Positions 50,573 to 58,773 of a DNA stretch of 64,000 nt are shown here, one piece after another. A program made the position numbers and the translations under genes. This DNA is from Chryseobacterium herbae (GTDB lineage: Bacteria; Bacteroidota; Bacteroidia; Flavobacteriales; Weeksellaceae), in NCBI RefSeq assembly GCF_025154075.1, contig NZ_JAOAMU010000001.1:1333608-1397607 (forward strand), read 5' to 3'. Numbering within the stretch: position 1 is the first letter of the stretch; each line of letters begins with the position of its first letter. Below the pieces are notes generated by a model, which worked only from the letters and a program-made list of their open reading frames with translations, had not been told where the DNA came from and did not search any database.

Positions 50573-52714
50573 TTATTTCTTCAGATTCTGATCAAAGTAG
50601 TCTGTCACTTTCTGCATCAGGTGAACTCTGTCTTTCCCAATCACATTGTGCGGATGTCCCGGATAAGTAAAGTAATCCATTTGAACTCCATTGTCTACTG
50701 CCGATTTGATAAATTTAATGGAATGCTGCCATACCACCACATCATCCTGAGCCCCGTGGATCATCAGTAATTTCCCTTTTAGGTTCTGAACTTTATCCAA
50801 CAGATTAGCCGTAGCATATCCCTGAGGGTTTTCCTGTGGTGTATCCATATATCTTTCTCCGTACATGATCTCGTACATTTTCCAGTCGATTACTGGTCCT
50901 CCGGCAACGCCTACTTTAAATACATCCGGCTTACGAAGCATGAAACTTGTCGTCATAAATCCACCAAAGCTCCATCCATGGATCCCCATTTTCTGAGCAT
51001 CTACATAAGGAAGAGATTTTAAGTAGTCCACTCCTTTCATCTGGTCATTCATTTCTGTTGTTCCCAGGTTTCTGAAAACAGCCTGCTCAAACTTCATTCC
51101 ACGGTTGGCAGAACCTCTTCCGTCCATGGTGAAGATAATGTATCCGTTTTGAGCCATATATTCGTACCATAGGTTTCCTGATGCCGGGAACGTATTCGTT
51201 ACCAGCTGAAGGTGTGGTCCGTTGTACAGATAAACAATTACAGGATATTTTTTGCTTGCGTCAAAGTCTGTTGGAAGAATGATCTTTCCGTAAAGCGGTG
51301 TTCCGTCATCAGCTTTTAATTCTACATTTTTAATTTCAGGTCTCTGATAATTTTTCAATGTATTTTCTGCCGTAAGGATATTCGTAGATTTTGCCGTACT
51401 GGTATTGATAATGTTTATAGATCTTGGCGTACCCGCATTACTGTAGGTGTCGTATAAATAATTTCCATCGCTGCTTAAAACTCCTGTGTGTACTCCGGCT
51501 GCATCGTCCAAACGCTGCATTTTGAAGTTCGTCCAGTTGATTTTGTACAAATGTTTTTCCATAGGAGTCTCCTTCGTAGAAGTGAAATAGATCTCCTTTT
51601 TCTTTTCGTTAAAACCTAAAATATCAGTAACCAACCAGTCTCCTTTTGTAATCTGGGAAACGAGTCCTTTTTCAAGGCTATAGTGGAACAGGTGATTGTA
51701 TCCGGTTCTCTGACTCTGCCAGATGAAGTCTGTATTGGAATTCGGGAAGAACGTAAGCGGATGCTGAGGCTCAACATATTTGTCGTTGCTTTCTTCAAAT
51801 AAAGTTTTGATCAGATTTCCTGTAGCGGCATCGTACTGATTCATTTTTACATGATTCTGTCCACGGTTCAGAACGCCTACAAAGATGTATTTTGAATCCG
51901 GACTCCAGGTAACAGCTGTCAGATACTGATCTTTTTCACCTTCTATTTTCAGGAAAGTAGTTGATTGATTTTTAATATTATAAACACCCAAAGTGACCTC
52001 GTGAGACTTCTGCCCTGCCATTGGATATTTGATGTTGTGATTAACCGCTGGCGTTACCGACCAGTCAGTAACAGGATAATCTGCTACCATGGTCTGATCC
52101 ATTCTGTAGAATGCTACCGCTTCAGAATTCGGAGCCGGGAAAATTCCAGTATCGATTCCGAATTCATTTCTGTGGACCGTTGCTCCTCCATTGATGATAT
52201 TTTCATCAGAATCATTGGTGATAGCAACTGTTTTTCCGTTTTTATTGACATATAAATTGTTCTTTACCGTAAAGGCAAAAGTCTGGTTATCTCCAAACAT
52301 CTTCACATTGGAAGCATTTCCTTCAACGGCAGATGACGTTTTCACTTTCCAGTCATTTCCGGATTTTTCGATCCAGACCATTTTGTCGTTGGCACTGAAA
52401 TAACCGTTTGAACCGTTTGTAAATTTGATCTGAGGAACTGCTTTCAGTTTAGCATCGGAGAATGATTTGTTCAGCTGAGTTAAAGACACTAAAGTATCCT
52501 GCTTATTCGTCTTAAGATCGGTGATCAGATAACCGCCTTTTACAGCTTGAATGTAAGATTTACCATCCGCAGCCCAAGAAAATTGGGAAATATTTTTCAC
52601 GGCAAGATTCGTTCTCAGTCCGTTTACTGCCTCTGCCATTGTGAATTTTTGGGTCTGAGCGAATACAGAACTACCCAAAACCAGCATCAATAAAGAAAAT
52701 TTATGTAATTTCAT
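50573..52714 (-). CDS. S9 family dipeptidyl peptidase IV
   Basis: The 713-residue product has a signal peptide (residues 1-19, SVFAQ), an N-terminal eight-bladed propeller (DPPIV_N) and a C-terminal hydrolase domain with the nucleophile motif GWSFGG (S582), aspartate in GAQDD and histidine in PGHPHN. The DEN/HRNEFG stretch of the propeller matches the DPP-IV substrate N-terminus binding region. It should cleave X-Pro dipeptides in the periplasm or at the surface. It has a -7 element at 52734-52741. Confidence 0.93.
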   Translation of the reverse strand: MKLHKFSLLMLVLGSSVFAQTQKFTMAEAVNGLRTNLAVKNISQFSWAADGKSYIQAVKGGYLITDLKTNKQDTLVSLTQLNKSFSDAKLKAVPQIKFTNGSNGYFSANDKMVWIEKSGNDWKVKTSSAVEGNASNVKMFGDNQTFAFTVKNNLYVNKNGKTVAITNDSDENIINGGATVHRNEFGIDTGIFPAPNSEAVAFYRMDQTMVADYPVTDWSVTPAVNHNIKYPMAGQKSHEVTLGVYNIKNQSTTFLKIEGEKDQYLTAVTWSPDSKYIFVGVLNRGQNHVKMNQYDAATGNLIKTLFEESNDKYVEPQHPLTFFPNSNTDFIWQSQRTGYNHLFHYSLEKGLVSQITKGDWLVTDILGFNEKKKEIYFTSTKETPMEKHLYKINWTNFKMQRLDDAAGVHTGVLSSDGNYLYDTYSNAGTPRSINIINTSTAKSTNILTAENTLKNYQRPEIKNVELKADDGTPLYGKIILPTDFDASKKYPVIVYLYNGPHLQLVTNTFPASGNLWYEYMAQNGYIIFTMDGRGSANRGMKFEQAVFRNLGTTEMNDQMKGVDYLKSLPYVDAQKMGIHGWSFGGFMTTSFMLRKPDVFKVGVAGGPVIDWKMYEIMYGERYMDTPQENPQGYATANLLDKVQNLKGKLLMIHGAQDDVVVWQHSIKFIKSAVDNGVQMDYFTYPGHPHNVIGKDRVHLMQKVTDYFDQNLKK

Positions 52715-52733
52715 TGTATAAAATTGAATCCCT

Positions 52734-52741
52734 CAAAAATA
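52734..52741 (-). promoter_or_regulatory. -7 element TATTTTTG for the DPP-IV gene
   Basis: This TAnnTTTG match on the minus strand lies 19 bp before the ATG. Confidence 0.5.
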
Positions 52742-52843
52742 AGAAATAAAAGTCATCCGTTAATAAATGTTAAATTAAAACATTCATAAAACAGGATTAA
52801 TGTATCGATAAAAATAAATTCTTAACTTAATGGTAGGAAATTA

Positions 52844-52941
52844 GGTGAATGGTGAATCGTCAATGGTAAATTTTATAGCAACCAACAATTGACCTTTCAC
52901 TTGCGAAGCAAAATTCACCTTTCACAGTTCACATTCACACA
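52844..52941. repeat. Inverted degenerate heptamer array with 11-nt insert
   Basis: The left arm is four units (GGTGAAT twice, then CGTCAAT and GGTAAAT) at 52844-52871. The right arm ends in four TTCAC-type units at 52114 + 800, that is 52914-52941. Between right-arm units lies an 11-nt palindrome TTGCGAAGCAA (52901-52911), present also at 61241-61251. The array lies in the 316-bp divergent gap 52715-53030; no gene is seen there. Confidence 0.65.
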
Positions 52942-52990
52942 AAAAATCATTTCTTATCCTAAATCAATGTCCCGTATACGTTCTCTGTCC

Positions 52991-52998
52991 TACATTTG
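52991..52998 (+). promoter_or_regulatory. -7 element TACATTTG for the YceI gene
   Basis: This TAnnTTTG match lies 32 bp before the ATG. Confidence 0.5.
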
Positions 52999-53030
52999 CA
53001 GTATCAATAACAAACAAAAAATACAATACA

Positions 53031-53543
53031 ATGGCAACAAAATGGAACCTAGACCCAACGCATAGTGAAATTACTTTTAAAGTAAAACACATGATGATTT
53101 CTAACATCAAAGGAAACTTCAGAACGTTCAATGCTGAAATTGAAGCGGACGATGATACATTCACCAACGCTAAAACAACGGCTACGATTCAAACTGATTC
53201 TGTATTCACCAATAACACAGACAGAGATAATCACCTAAAATCTGCTGAATTTTTCAATGCAGAAGAATATCCGTCTATCACATTTGAATCTCAGGCTTTA
53301 AATGATAAAATAACAGGAAACCTTACGGTAAACGGTGTGACAAAACCAATCACTTTAGATGTAGACTTCGGTGGCATCAACGTTGACCCGTGGGGAAATA
53401 CAAAAGCAGGTTTTTCTTTTGAAGGAAAAATCAACAGAAAAGATTTCGGACTGAACTGGAACGCAGCTCTTGAAGCAGGAGGTGTAATGGTAAGCGAAGA
53501 CGTAAAAATCGCCGGAGAATTACAATTTGTGAAACAGGCATAA
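53031..53543 (+). CDS. YceI family lipid-binding protein
   Basis: The 170-residue product has the YceI lipocalin-like pattern: KWNLDPTHSEITFKVKHMMISNIKGNFRTF, NRDNHLKSAEFFNAEEYPSITFES and a C-terminal ALEAGGVMVSEDVKIAGELQFVK. YceI folds bind isoprenoid or other lipids. There is no signal peptide, so this one is probably cytosolic, unlike the periplasmic E. coli protein. Confidence 0.93.
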   Translation: MATKWNLDPTHSEITFKVKHMMISNIKGNFRTFNAEIEADDDTFTNAKTTATIQTDSVFTNNTDRDNHLKSAEFFNAEEYPSITFESQALNDKITGNLTVNGVTKPITLDVDFGGINVDPWGNTKAGFSFEGKINRKDFGLNWNAALEAGGVMVSEDVKIAGELQFVKQA

Positions 53544-53572
53544 TAAAACGGAGTTTTTGGTATTCAAAAGGG

Positions 53573-53613
53573 AGCCACAACGTGGCTAGCCAAGAATAGG
53601 ATGCAATCCTATT
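53573..53613. repeat. Twin palindromes AGCCACaacGTGGCT and AATAGGATgcaATCCTATT
   Basis: Two perfect hairpins with 3-nt loops stand 7 bp apart (53573-53587 and 53595-53613). They follow YceI and probably belong to a REP-like family; only one copy is seen in this window. Confidence 0.6.
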
Positions 53614-53641
53614 AAACAAAAAAATGTCCAATTCATAACAT

Positions 53642-53682
53642 AAAAAGGTTCAGGGATTTTTCTAAAAGCCTTGAACCTTTTT
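53642..53682 (+). terminator. Probable rho-independent terminator of the YceI gene
   Basis: A stem of about 10 bp (AAAAAGGTTCA with TGAACCTTTTT) encloses a loop of about 19 nt and ends in a T run. Confidence 0.65.
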
Positions 53683-53699
53683 CTAATTACAACCTCACT

Positions 53700-54527
53700 A
53701 TGAACCTCAACGATCTGCAGAACATCAGCGACCATTTTGGAAATACCCAAAGAATGCCCGTTTTATTTCTCGGGCACGGTTCGCCGATGAATGCTATTGA
53801 AGAAAACCAGTTTGTACAGGGATTCAGAAAAGCGGCACAGGAAATCCCAAAACCTAATGCTATTCTTTGTATTTCCGCACACTGGTACACGCAGGGAACA
53901 TATGTCACTGCGATGGATATGCCCAGAACAATCCACGATTTTGGTGGTTTTCCGAAAGCTTTGTTTGATGTACAGTATCCTGCTCCGGGGAGCCCGGAAC
54001 TGGCAAAAGAAACAGTTGAACTTTTAGCTCCGGCTTTGGTGGAGGAAGATCATAACTGGGGCCTTGATCACGGCGCATGGTCGGTGATTAAACATATGTA
54101 CCCGGATGCTGATATTCCTGTGATCCAGCTGAGCATCGATTACACAAAACCTCCGCAATATCATTTTGACCTGGCCCAAAAGCTGAATAAGCTTCGTGAA
54201 AAAGGTATTCTGATCATCGGAAGTGGAAATATTGTACACAACCTCCGCCTGATCGACTGGAAAAACATCGATACAGTAGGTGCCGGCTGGGATTGGGCGA
54301 TAGAAGCAAGAGAAAAGACCAATAACTGGCTTCTGGACGGAAATTTCCAGAACATCATAGACTATCAGAAACAGGGAACATTCCTTCAGTATGCTGTTCC
54401 TACACCGGATCATTACCTTCCGTTGATCTATTCATTAGGTTTAAAAGATAAAGCTGAAAACCTGTCTTTATTTAATGATGAGCTCATTGGTGGATCTTTA
54501 AGCATGACCAGTGTGAGGATAGGATAA
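53700..54527 (+). CDS. ygiD: 4,5-DOPA-extradiol-dioxygenase-like protein (YgiD)
   Basis: The 275-residue product matches LigB-type extradiol dioxygenases of the YgiD group: MPVLFLGHGSPMNAIE with the first metal histidine, ISAHWYTQGTYVTAM, DHGAWSVIKHMYP with the DHG motif and GSGNIVHNLR. E. coli YgiD opens L-DOPA. Natural substrate here is unknown. No clear -7 element is seen; the gene starts 18 bp after the terminator. Confidence 0.92.
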   Translation: MNLNDLQNISDHFGNTQRMPVLFLGHGSPMNAIEENQFVQGFRKAAQEIPKPNAILCISAHWYTQGTYVTAMDMPRTIHDFGGFPKALFDVQYPAPGSPELAKETVELLAPALVEEDHNWGLDHGAWSVIKHMYPDADIPVIQLSIDYTKPPQYHFDLAQKLNKLREKGILIIGSGNIVHNLRLIDWKNIDTVGAGWDWAIEAREKTNNWLLDGNFQNIIDYQKQGTFLQYAVPTPDHYLPLIYSLGLKDKAENLSLFNDELIGGSLSMTSVRIG

Positions 54528-54536
54528 ACCAGTTTT

Positions 54537-54776
54537 AACCTGAGTTGGGGATAAGAAATTAAGATTAAAAGATTGGAAGATGGAAGATGGAGGATAGAAG
54601 TTACTATTAGGCGGTAAGTATTTAACAATTTCTTTTAAATTTATTGAAGTAGTTTTAAAAAGATTAATTAAAAGACACTGTATTTCAATCTTTGGACTTC
54701 AATAACTTCCCTCTTCGAGCTTCTGACTTCCTTACATAATGATAAAAACTGAAATGTCTTATCCCGAACTCATGTT
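54537..54776. repeat. 240-bp intergenic element with terminal inverted repeats and heptamer arms
   Basis: The ends AACCTGAGTTGGGGATAAG (54537-54555) and CTTATCCCGAACTCATGTT (54758-54776) are inverse complements with 17 of 19 matches. Inside, 7-nt units run without break from about 54547 to 54602 (GGAAGAT twice, GGAGGAT) and pyrimidine units from 54704 to 54738 (AACTTCC, CTCTTCG). It has no coding frame and looks like a small non-autonomous element. It fills the gap between ygiD and the next gene. Confidence 0.65.
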
Positions 54777-54825
54777 ATTTTAAGAGTCTTTTTTTATCAC
54801 TAGAAATTTAGTAATATTGTTTCCC

Positions 54826-55995
54826 ATGAAAAAAACGATATTCCTATTTTTGTTTATACTCCCTTTGTATTTTGTAAGCGGTCAGGTTATTAAAGGCCGG
54901 GTAGTGAGTGATACAGGCAATCTCATCCCCGGTGTAAATATTTATATTGACGGAACCAAAACAGGAACGGTTTCAAAAGAAGACGGCACCTTCAGTCTCA
55001 ATATCTCCTCTGCGACTTTGGGAAATGTCGTTTTTCAGAAGGACGATTTTGAAACTTTTACGACAGCCGCTTCAGAGGTTATCAATAAAAATCTGAAAGT
55101 GGTTCTGACTAAAACCACCGCTATTGAGGAAATCAGACTGGTTCCTTACACTTCGGAAGCTTATAGAAGTCATATCAATTATTTTCTGGAAACTTTTATT
55201 GGCAGTGACCGTGAACATGTAACGATCAAAAACCAAAAGTCCCTGAAATTTTCCTACGACAAGAAGAATAAATTCCTGAAAGTAAAAGCTCCGAATACTT
55301 TAATCATTGAAAATAAAAATCTGGGTTACGAGATCCAGTACAATTTGATCAATTATTCCTCAGATTTTAATACCCGCACAGTCAATTATACAGGAACAAG
55401 TTTTTTCAAGGAAACAAAAGGCACGGATAAAATCAAACTTAACCGGATGAATGCTTATGATGGAAGTCTGCTTCACTTTTTCAGAAGCATCCACGACAAT
55501 AAGATCTCGGAAGAAAAATTCATTGTGAATCACGTTGTAAAAGTTCCCAATCCGCAATACCCTACAGAAGAACAATTACAGGCATTGGAAGATTTCAGAA
55601 CAATCGCAAAAAATACTGAAGTAGTCAAGGTCCCTGAAAATATCAGTGAAATTTCCCAGAGAAAAAATAGCCAAAGACCGTATGCGTTGGCCATTGTAAA
55701 AACACTCCTCCCTGATTCCGCGTACGTGACAAGAAAAGAAGGAAAGGTGCTGTTCAGTTTTAAGGATATGCTTCAGGTGAATTATAAAAAGTATCTCTAC
55801 GAAATTAAGGGAAACGAATTTGTGAAAAGTACATTACCCAAGACACTCTCCTCCTATCTGCATCCGGAAGGCGAAATATTTGAGGTTACAAAAGAAGGGA
55901 ATATCACCAATCCTGACCAGCTTATCAACGAAGGCGATTTTACAAAAAATAAAATTGAAAATCTACTTCCATTAGATTATCAGCTCGGAGACTGA
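54826..55995 (+). CDS. Secreted CarboxypepD_reg-like domain protein
   Basis: The 389-residue product has a signal peptide (residues 1-19, YFVSGQ) followed by a carboxypeptidase regulatory-like domain (residues ~20-105: VIKGRVVSDTGNLIPGVNIYIDGTKTGTVSKEDGTFSLNI), as found at the N-terminus of TonB-dependent receptors. The remaining ~280 residues form a conserved Bacteroidota domain of unknown role. No barrel is attached. The longer frame begins at TTG 54817 inside a degenerate -7 element (TAATATTG, 54812-54819), so ATG 54826 is used. Confidence 0.85.
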   Translation: MKKTIFLFLFILPLYFVSGQVIKGRVVSDTGNLIPGVNIYIDGTKTGTVSKEDGTFSLNISSATLGNVVFQKDDFETFTTAASEVINKNLKVVLTKTTAIEEIRLVPYTSEAYRSHINYFLETFIGSDREHVTIKNQKSLKFSYDKKNKFLKVKAPNTLIIENKNLGYEIQYNLINYSSDFNTRTVNYTGTSFFKETKGTDKIKLNRMNAYDGSLLHFFRSIHDNKISEEKFIVNHVVKVPNPQYPTEEQLQALEDFRTIAKNTEVVKVPENISEISQRKNSQRPYALAIVKTLLPDSAYVTRKEGKVLFSFKDMLQVNYKKYLYEIKGNEFVKSTLPKTLSSYLHPEGEIFEVTKEGNITNPDQLINEGDFTKNKIENLLPLDYQLGD

Positions 55996-56053
55996 GATAT
56001 TCCCTTTAATATTTTTATTAAGAGATAGTCTAAATATTTAAGGTATAAATCTC

Positions 56054-56165
56054 ATTACCTCGTAATGTTTCGGGATGCGGGTTTCGAGTTGTCGGATGCG
56101 GGTTTCGTACTTCAAAAACTCGTAACACGAAACTCACAACTTATAACTCATAATTTATAACTTAT
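56054..56165. repeat. Sixteen-unit degenerate heptamer array
   Basis: From 56054 to 56165 the sequence reads as 16 consecutive 7-nt units without a frame slip. The left half has GGG-ending units (ATGCGGG at 56075 and 56096, TTTCGAG at 56082); from 56117 the units become AAC-starting (AACTCGT, AACTCAC, AACTTAT). The last unit contains the stop codon of the S8 peptidase gene. The array lies between two convergent genes. Confidence 0.75.
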
Positions 56166-57655
56166 TGTACTGCTTTCAGAACATTGATATTTCCATAGCC
56201 GTAGCTTGAATTTACAGTAGGATAATAAGTTGCAGACTGTCTCATTTTATTCAGCACCTGATCTCTCGTCCATGATGGGTTTTTAGACCACACAAGAGCT
56301 GCAATACCTGCCGTAGCTGCTGTTGCCACTGATGATCCGCCTACATAATCAGACTGATTGTTGTAATAACTTAAAACAGGAACCGTATTTCCATTCGCTC
56401 TTTCCATCTGGAAGGTAAAATCGATCTGGCTTCCGGAATGACACACATCACATTTCTGGTTGGATGTCCCTTCTTTTACCCCGGTTACAGCCTGTGTTTC
56501 AGACATACTTGCAGGGAAAATAACTCCCACAAAATTGGTAAAACTGGTAGAAGTTCCTCCTGCACAGAAGATCAGTTTTCCTTTGGAATAAGCATATTTC
56601 ACCCCGTCTTCAATTTTTCCAACAGAGAAAATATGGCCCATTGACATTGAAATAATCTTCACGCTGGTATTATTGGCCAGATCCGTAAATGCTGTTTTCA
56701 CTCCGTTCTGCTCACTAGAAGTTTCCAGCACCACATTGGAAGCGGCGCGGTAAGTGATCAGATTGGCATTGTACGCCACACCTACAGGAAGTCCTGCATT
56801 ATTTTTCGGGGCTGCCATTACGGAAGCCATTTTTGTTCCATGACCGCACTGATCTGCCGGTCCGTCTGTAGTAGATCCATTCACATAAGATCCAAATTTG
56901 TTGATTGTTCTTCCGGAAGAAGCTCCGGTATTAAAACTGCTTCCCAATAATGTCTGTTCCGGTGAAACTCCAGTATCGATAAGGCCTATCGTAACTCCGG
57001 CTCCTGTACTGTATCCCCACGCATTGGGAATATTGTGCTGGGTAAAAGCCCAAGGAACTTTAGCATTCGGGGTTGTAGTCGTGTAATCTGCAGCACTTAA
57101 AGAAGTCGATTCAAAGCCGCATCCTGATGAGGAACCGCTGGATTTGGCATTCGGATTAAGACCATTTTCGATTTCAAAATAATGATAATCTCCCGGTTCT
57201 ACATACCGGATAGTTTTCATCTTTCTCAGGGCCGTAATGGTTTCCTCTTTTTCTAAGATGACATCTATTTGGTTGAGATACTGATCTGAAGCAATCAGAA
57301 ATCGCTCCTGTCCTGCATTTTCATACTTTTTGATGACGTCCAGAACTTCAGCTTCCATGGTTTTGCTGTCTGCAGAAAGGCTTCTGTCAAAATCATCTTT
57401 TGAAGATCCAAATCCGATGGACACCATTCTGTTTCCTCTGAAAATAGCACTCCAAAGCAGATGATCGGAAGCATTTTTCCAGTTAAAAGATCCGGTATTT
57501 TTGATCGAGCTGTTAATTTCATCGTTGATCTGTTTTCCCGTTAAAGGATCTTTCTGAATGTTTTCAATTTTAGGATTCTCGTTTTGAAGTTCGTCACTGG
57601 TACATGAGTTCATGACAAAAAACAGTGCCAGTAGGTAAAATACACTTTTTCTCAT
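56162..57655 (-). CDS. S8 (subtilisin-like) serine peptidase, lipoprotein
   Basis: The 497-residue product has a lipobox (FFVMNSC, C18), a propeptide-like region to about residue 170 and a subtilisin domain with D227 (GLIDTGVS), H272 (CGHGTKMA) and S441 (GGSSVATAATAG). The oxyanion-hole position, usually Asn in AAGN, reads CAGG (G366). Activity may be altered. There is no T9SS tail. The longer frame starts with a GTG at 57682; the ATG at 57655 gives the better signal. It diverges from nothing nearby and ends in the heptamer array. Confidence 0.9.
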   Translation of the reverse strand: MRKSVFYLLALFFVMNSCTSDELQNENPKIENIQKDPLTGKQINDEINSSIKNTGSFNWKNASDHLLWSAIFRGNRMVSIGFGSSKDDFDRSLSADSKTMEAEVLDVIKKYENAGQERFLIASDQYLNQIDVILEKEETITALRKMKTIRYVEPGDYHYFEIENGLNPNAKSSGSSSGCGFESTSLSAADYTTTTPNAKVPWAFTQHNIPNAWGYSTGAGVTIGLIDTGVSPEQTLLGSSFNTGASSGRTINKFGSYVNGSTTDGPADQCGHGTKMASVMAAPKNNAGLPVGVAYNANLITYRAASNVVLETSSEQNGVKTAFTDLANNTSVKIISMSMGHIFSVGKIEDGVKYAYSKGKLIFCAGGTSTSFTNFVGVIFPASMSETQAVTGVKEGTSNQKCDVCHSGSQIDFTFQMERANGNTVPVLSYYNNQSDYVGGSSVATAATAGIAALVWSKNPSWTRDQVLNKMRQSATYYPTVNSSYGYGNINVLKAVQ

Positions 57656-57772
57656 AGTTTTAATTGTATGGTTTGGAACCACAATATAACACTTTGATGA
57701 GAATTAAAAGCTCAGAAAAAATGAATTTACTATTACAAGAATATGAATCCTTATCAATACCCTTTGAAAAAT

Positions 57773-58219
57773 TTACAATATTTTCTCATAACAGACGCTT
57801 TTATCGATACCGATATACTGTCCGTAGTTAGGAATTTTGCAATACCCACTTTTCTCGTAGACGGAAAGGGCTTCATTCTGTTCAAGTGAACTTTCCAGAA
57901 CGGCTTTTGTATAACCTGATTCTTTTGCCCAAGACTCTAGTTCCTGCACAATGGCTGTGGCCAGACCTCTTTTTCTAAAATCCGGATGGGTGTACATTCT
58001 TTTGATCTCTACCGTATCTTCAGAAAATTTCTTGAAAGCTCCGCATGCTCCCGGTTTTTCATCAATATAGATGACAATACAGTTTTTGATGCTGTCAATT
58101 TTATTGAACTGGTCATAGAATGAGTGATCGTCTCCGTTACGGATGGCAAGATCGGCATCGAGAAGTTTAACTAAATTTTGAAAATCTGTGTGGGAAGAAT
58201 CTGTTCTGGTGATGGTCAT
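57773..58219 (-). CDS. GNAT family N-acetyltransferase
   Basis: The 148-residue product has the GNAT acetyl-CoA loop MYTHPDFRKRGLATAIVQELESWAKESG and the C-terminal LSVYEKSGYCKIPNYG. The substrate is unknown; small amines or amino acids are usual. It lies downstream of the DUF2059 gene with a hairpin between. Confidence 0.9.
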   Translation of the reverse strand: MTITRTDSSHTDFQNLVKLLDADLAIRNGDDHSFYDQFNKIDSIKNCIVIYIDEKPGACGAFKKFSEDTVEIKRMYTHPDFRKRGLATAIVQELESWAKESGYTKAVLESSLEQNEALSVYEKSGYCKIPNYGQYIGIDKSVCYEKIL

Positions 58220-58260
58220 TTTTCTTAATTTAAAGATTTAAAAATTGGGGTGTAATACAA

Positions 58261-58285
58261 AAGCTTCCCCGGTGAGAGGAAGCTT
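58261..58285 (-). terminator. Hairpin after DUF2059 gene
   Basis: An 8-bp stem (58261-58268 with 58278-58285) on the minus strand is followed by TTTTG, a modest T run, so the terminator may be leaky. Confidence 0.5.
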
Positions 58286-58290
58286 AGGGT

Positions 58291-58761
58291 TTATTTTTGT
58301 TTTTCACTTTTCGCAGGTGGAGGTGATAATACTTCCTGATAAACAGATTCTTTATCTAGCTTATCTTTTATTTTCTGTGCTATTTCACGTCCCATTTTCC
58401 CTCCTTCCTCCATGCTTTCTTTCATAAGCGAAGGCATAACCCTGAGTGTCTTTTGTCCAACAGGAGATTTATAAAAAGTAATAAGTTCATCAATATCAGA
58501 TTCGGTATAATACTTTGCATAGATTGGAATATACAGATCAGCCATTTTGTTAGATGAAATCTCCGATGAAAATTCATCCCAAAATCGATCCGGAACATCA
58601 GGATAGCCCACTTTAAACTGCTGTATGTATTGCTGCATTACCGTGATAGCCATTTTATCAGCACCCGTAATTTTAATAAATTCACGGATCTTGGCTTCTG
58701 ACGCCTGAGAAAAAGCAAGCGTCCCAACAAGCATACTTAAAAAAGTGATTATTTTTTTCAT
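58291..58761 (-). CDS. Secreted DUF2059 domain protein
   Basis: The 156-residue product has a signal peptide (MKKIITFLSMLVGTLAFSQA) and a DUF2059 helical domain (KIREFIKITGADKMAITVMQQYIQQF, and ITFYKSPVGQKTLRVMPSLMKESMEEGG). Function is unknown; the family is periplasmic in other bacteria. The longer frame starts at TTG 58773. Its start is 12 bp after hutH, so the two are probably co-transcribed. Confidence 0.85.
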   Translation of the reverse strand: MKKIITFLSMLVGTLAFSQASEAKIREFIKITGADKMAITVMQQYIQQFKVGYPDVPDRFWDEFSSEISSNKMADLYIPIYAKYYTESDIDELITFYKSPVGQKTLRVMPSLMKESMEEGGKMGREIAQKIKDKLDKESVYQEVLSPPPAKSEKQK

Positions 58762-58773
58762 TATTACCGTCAA

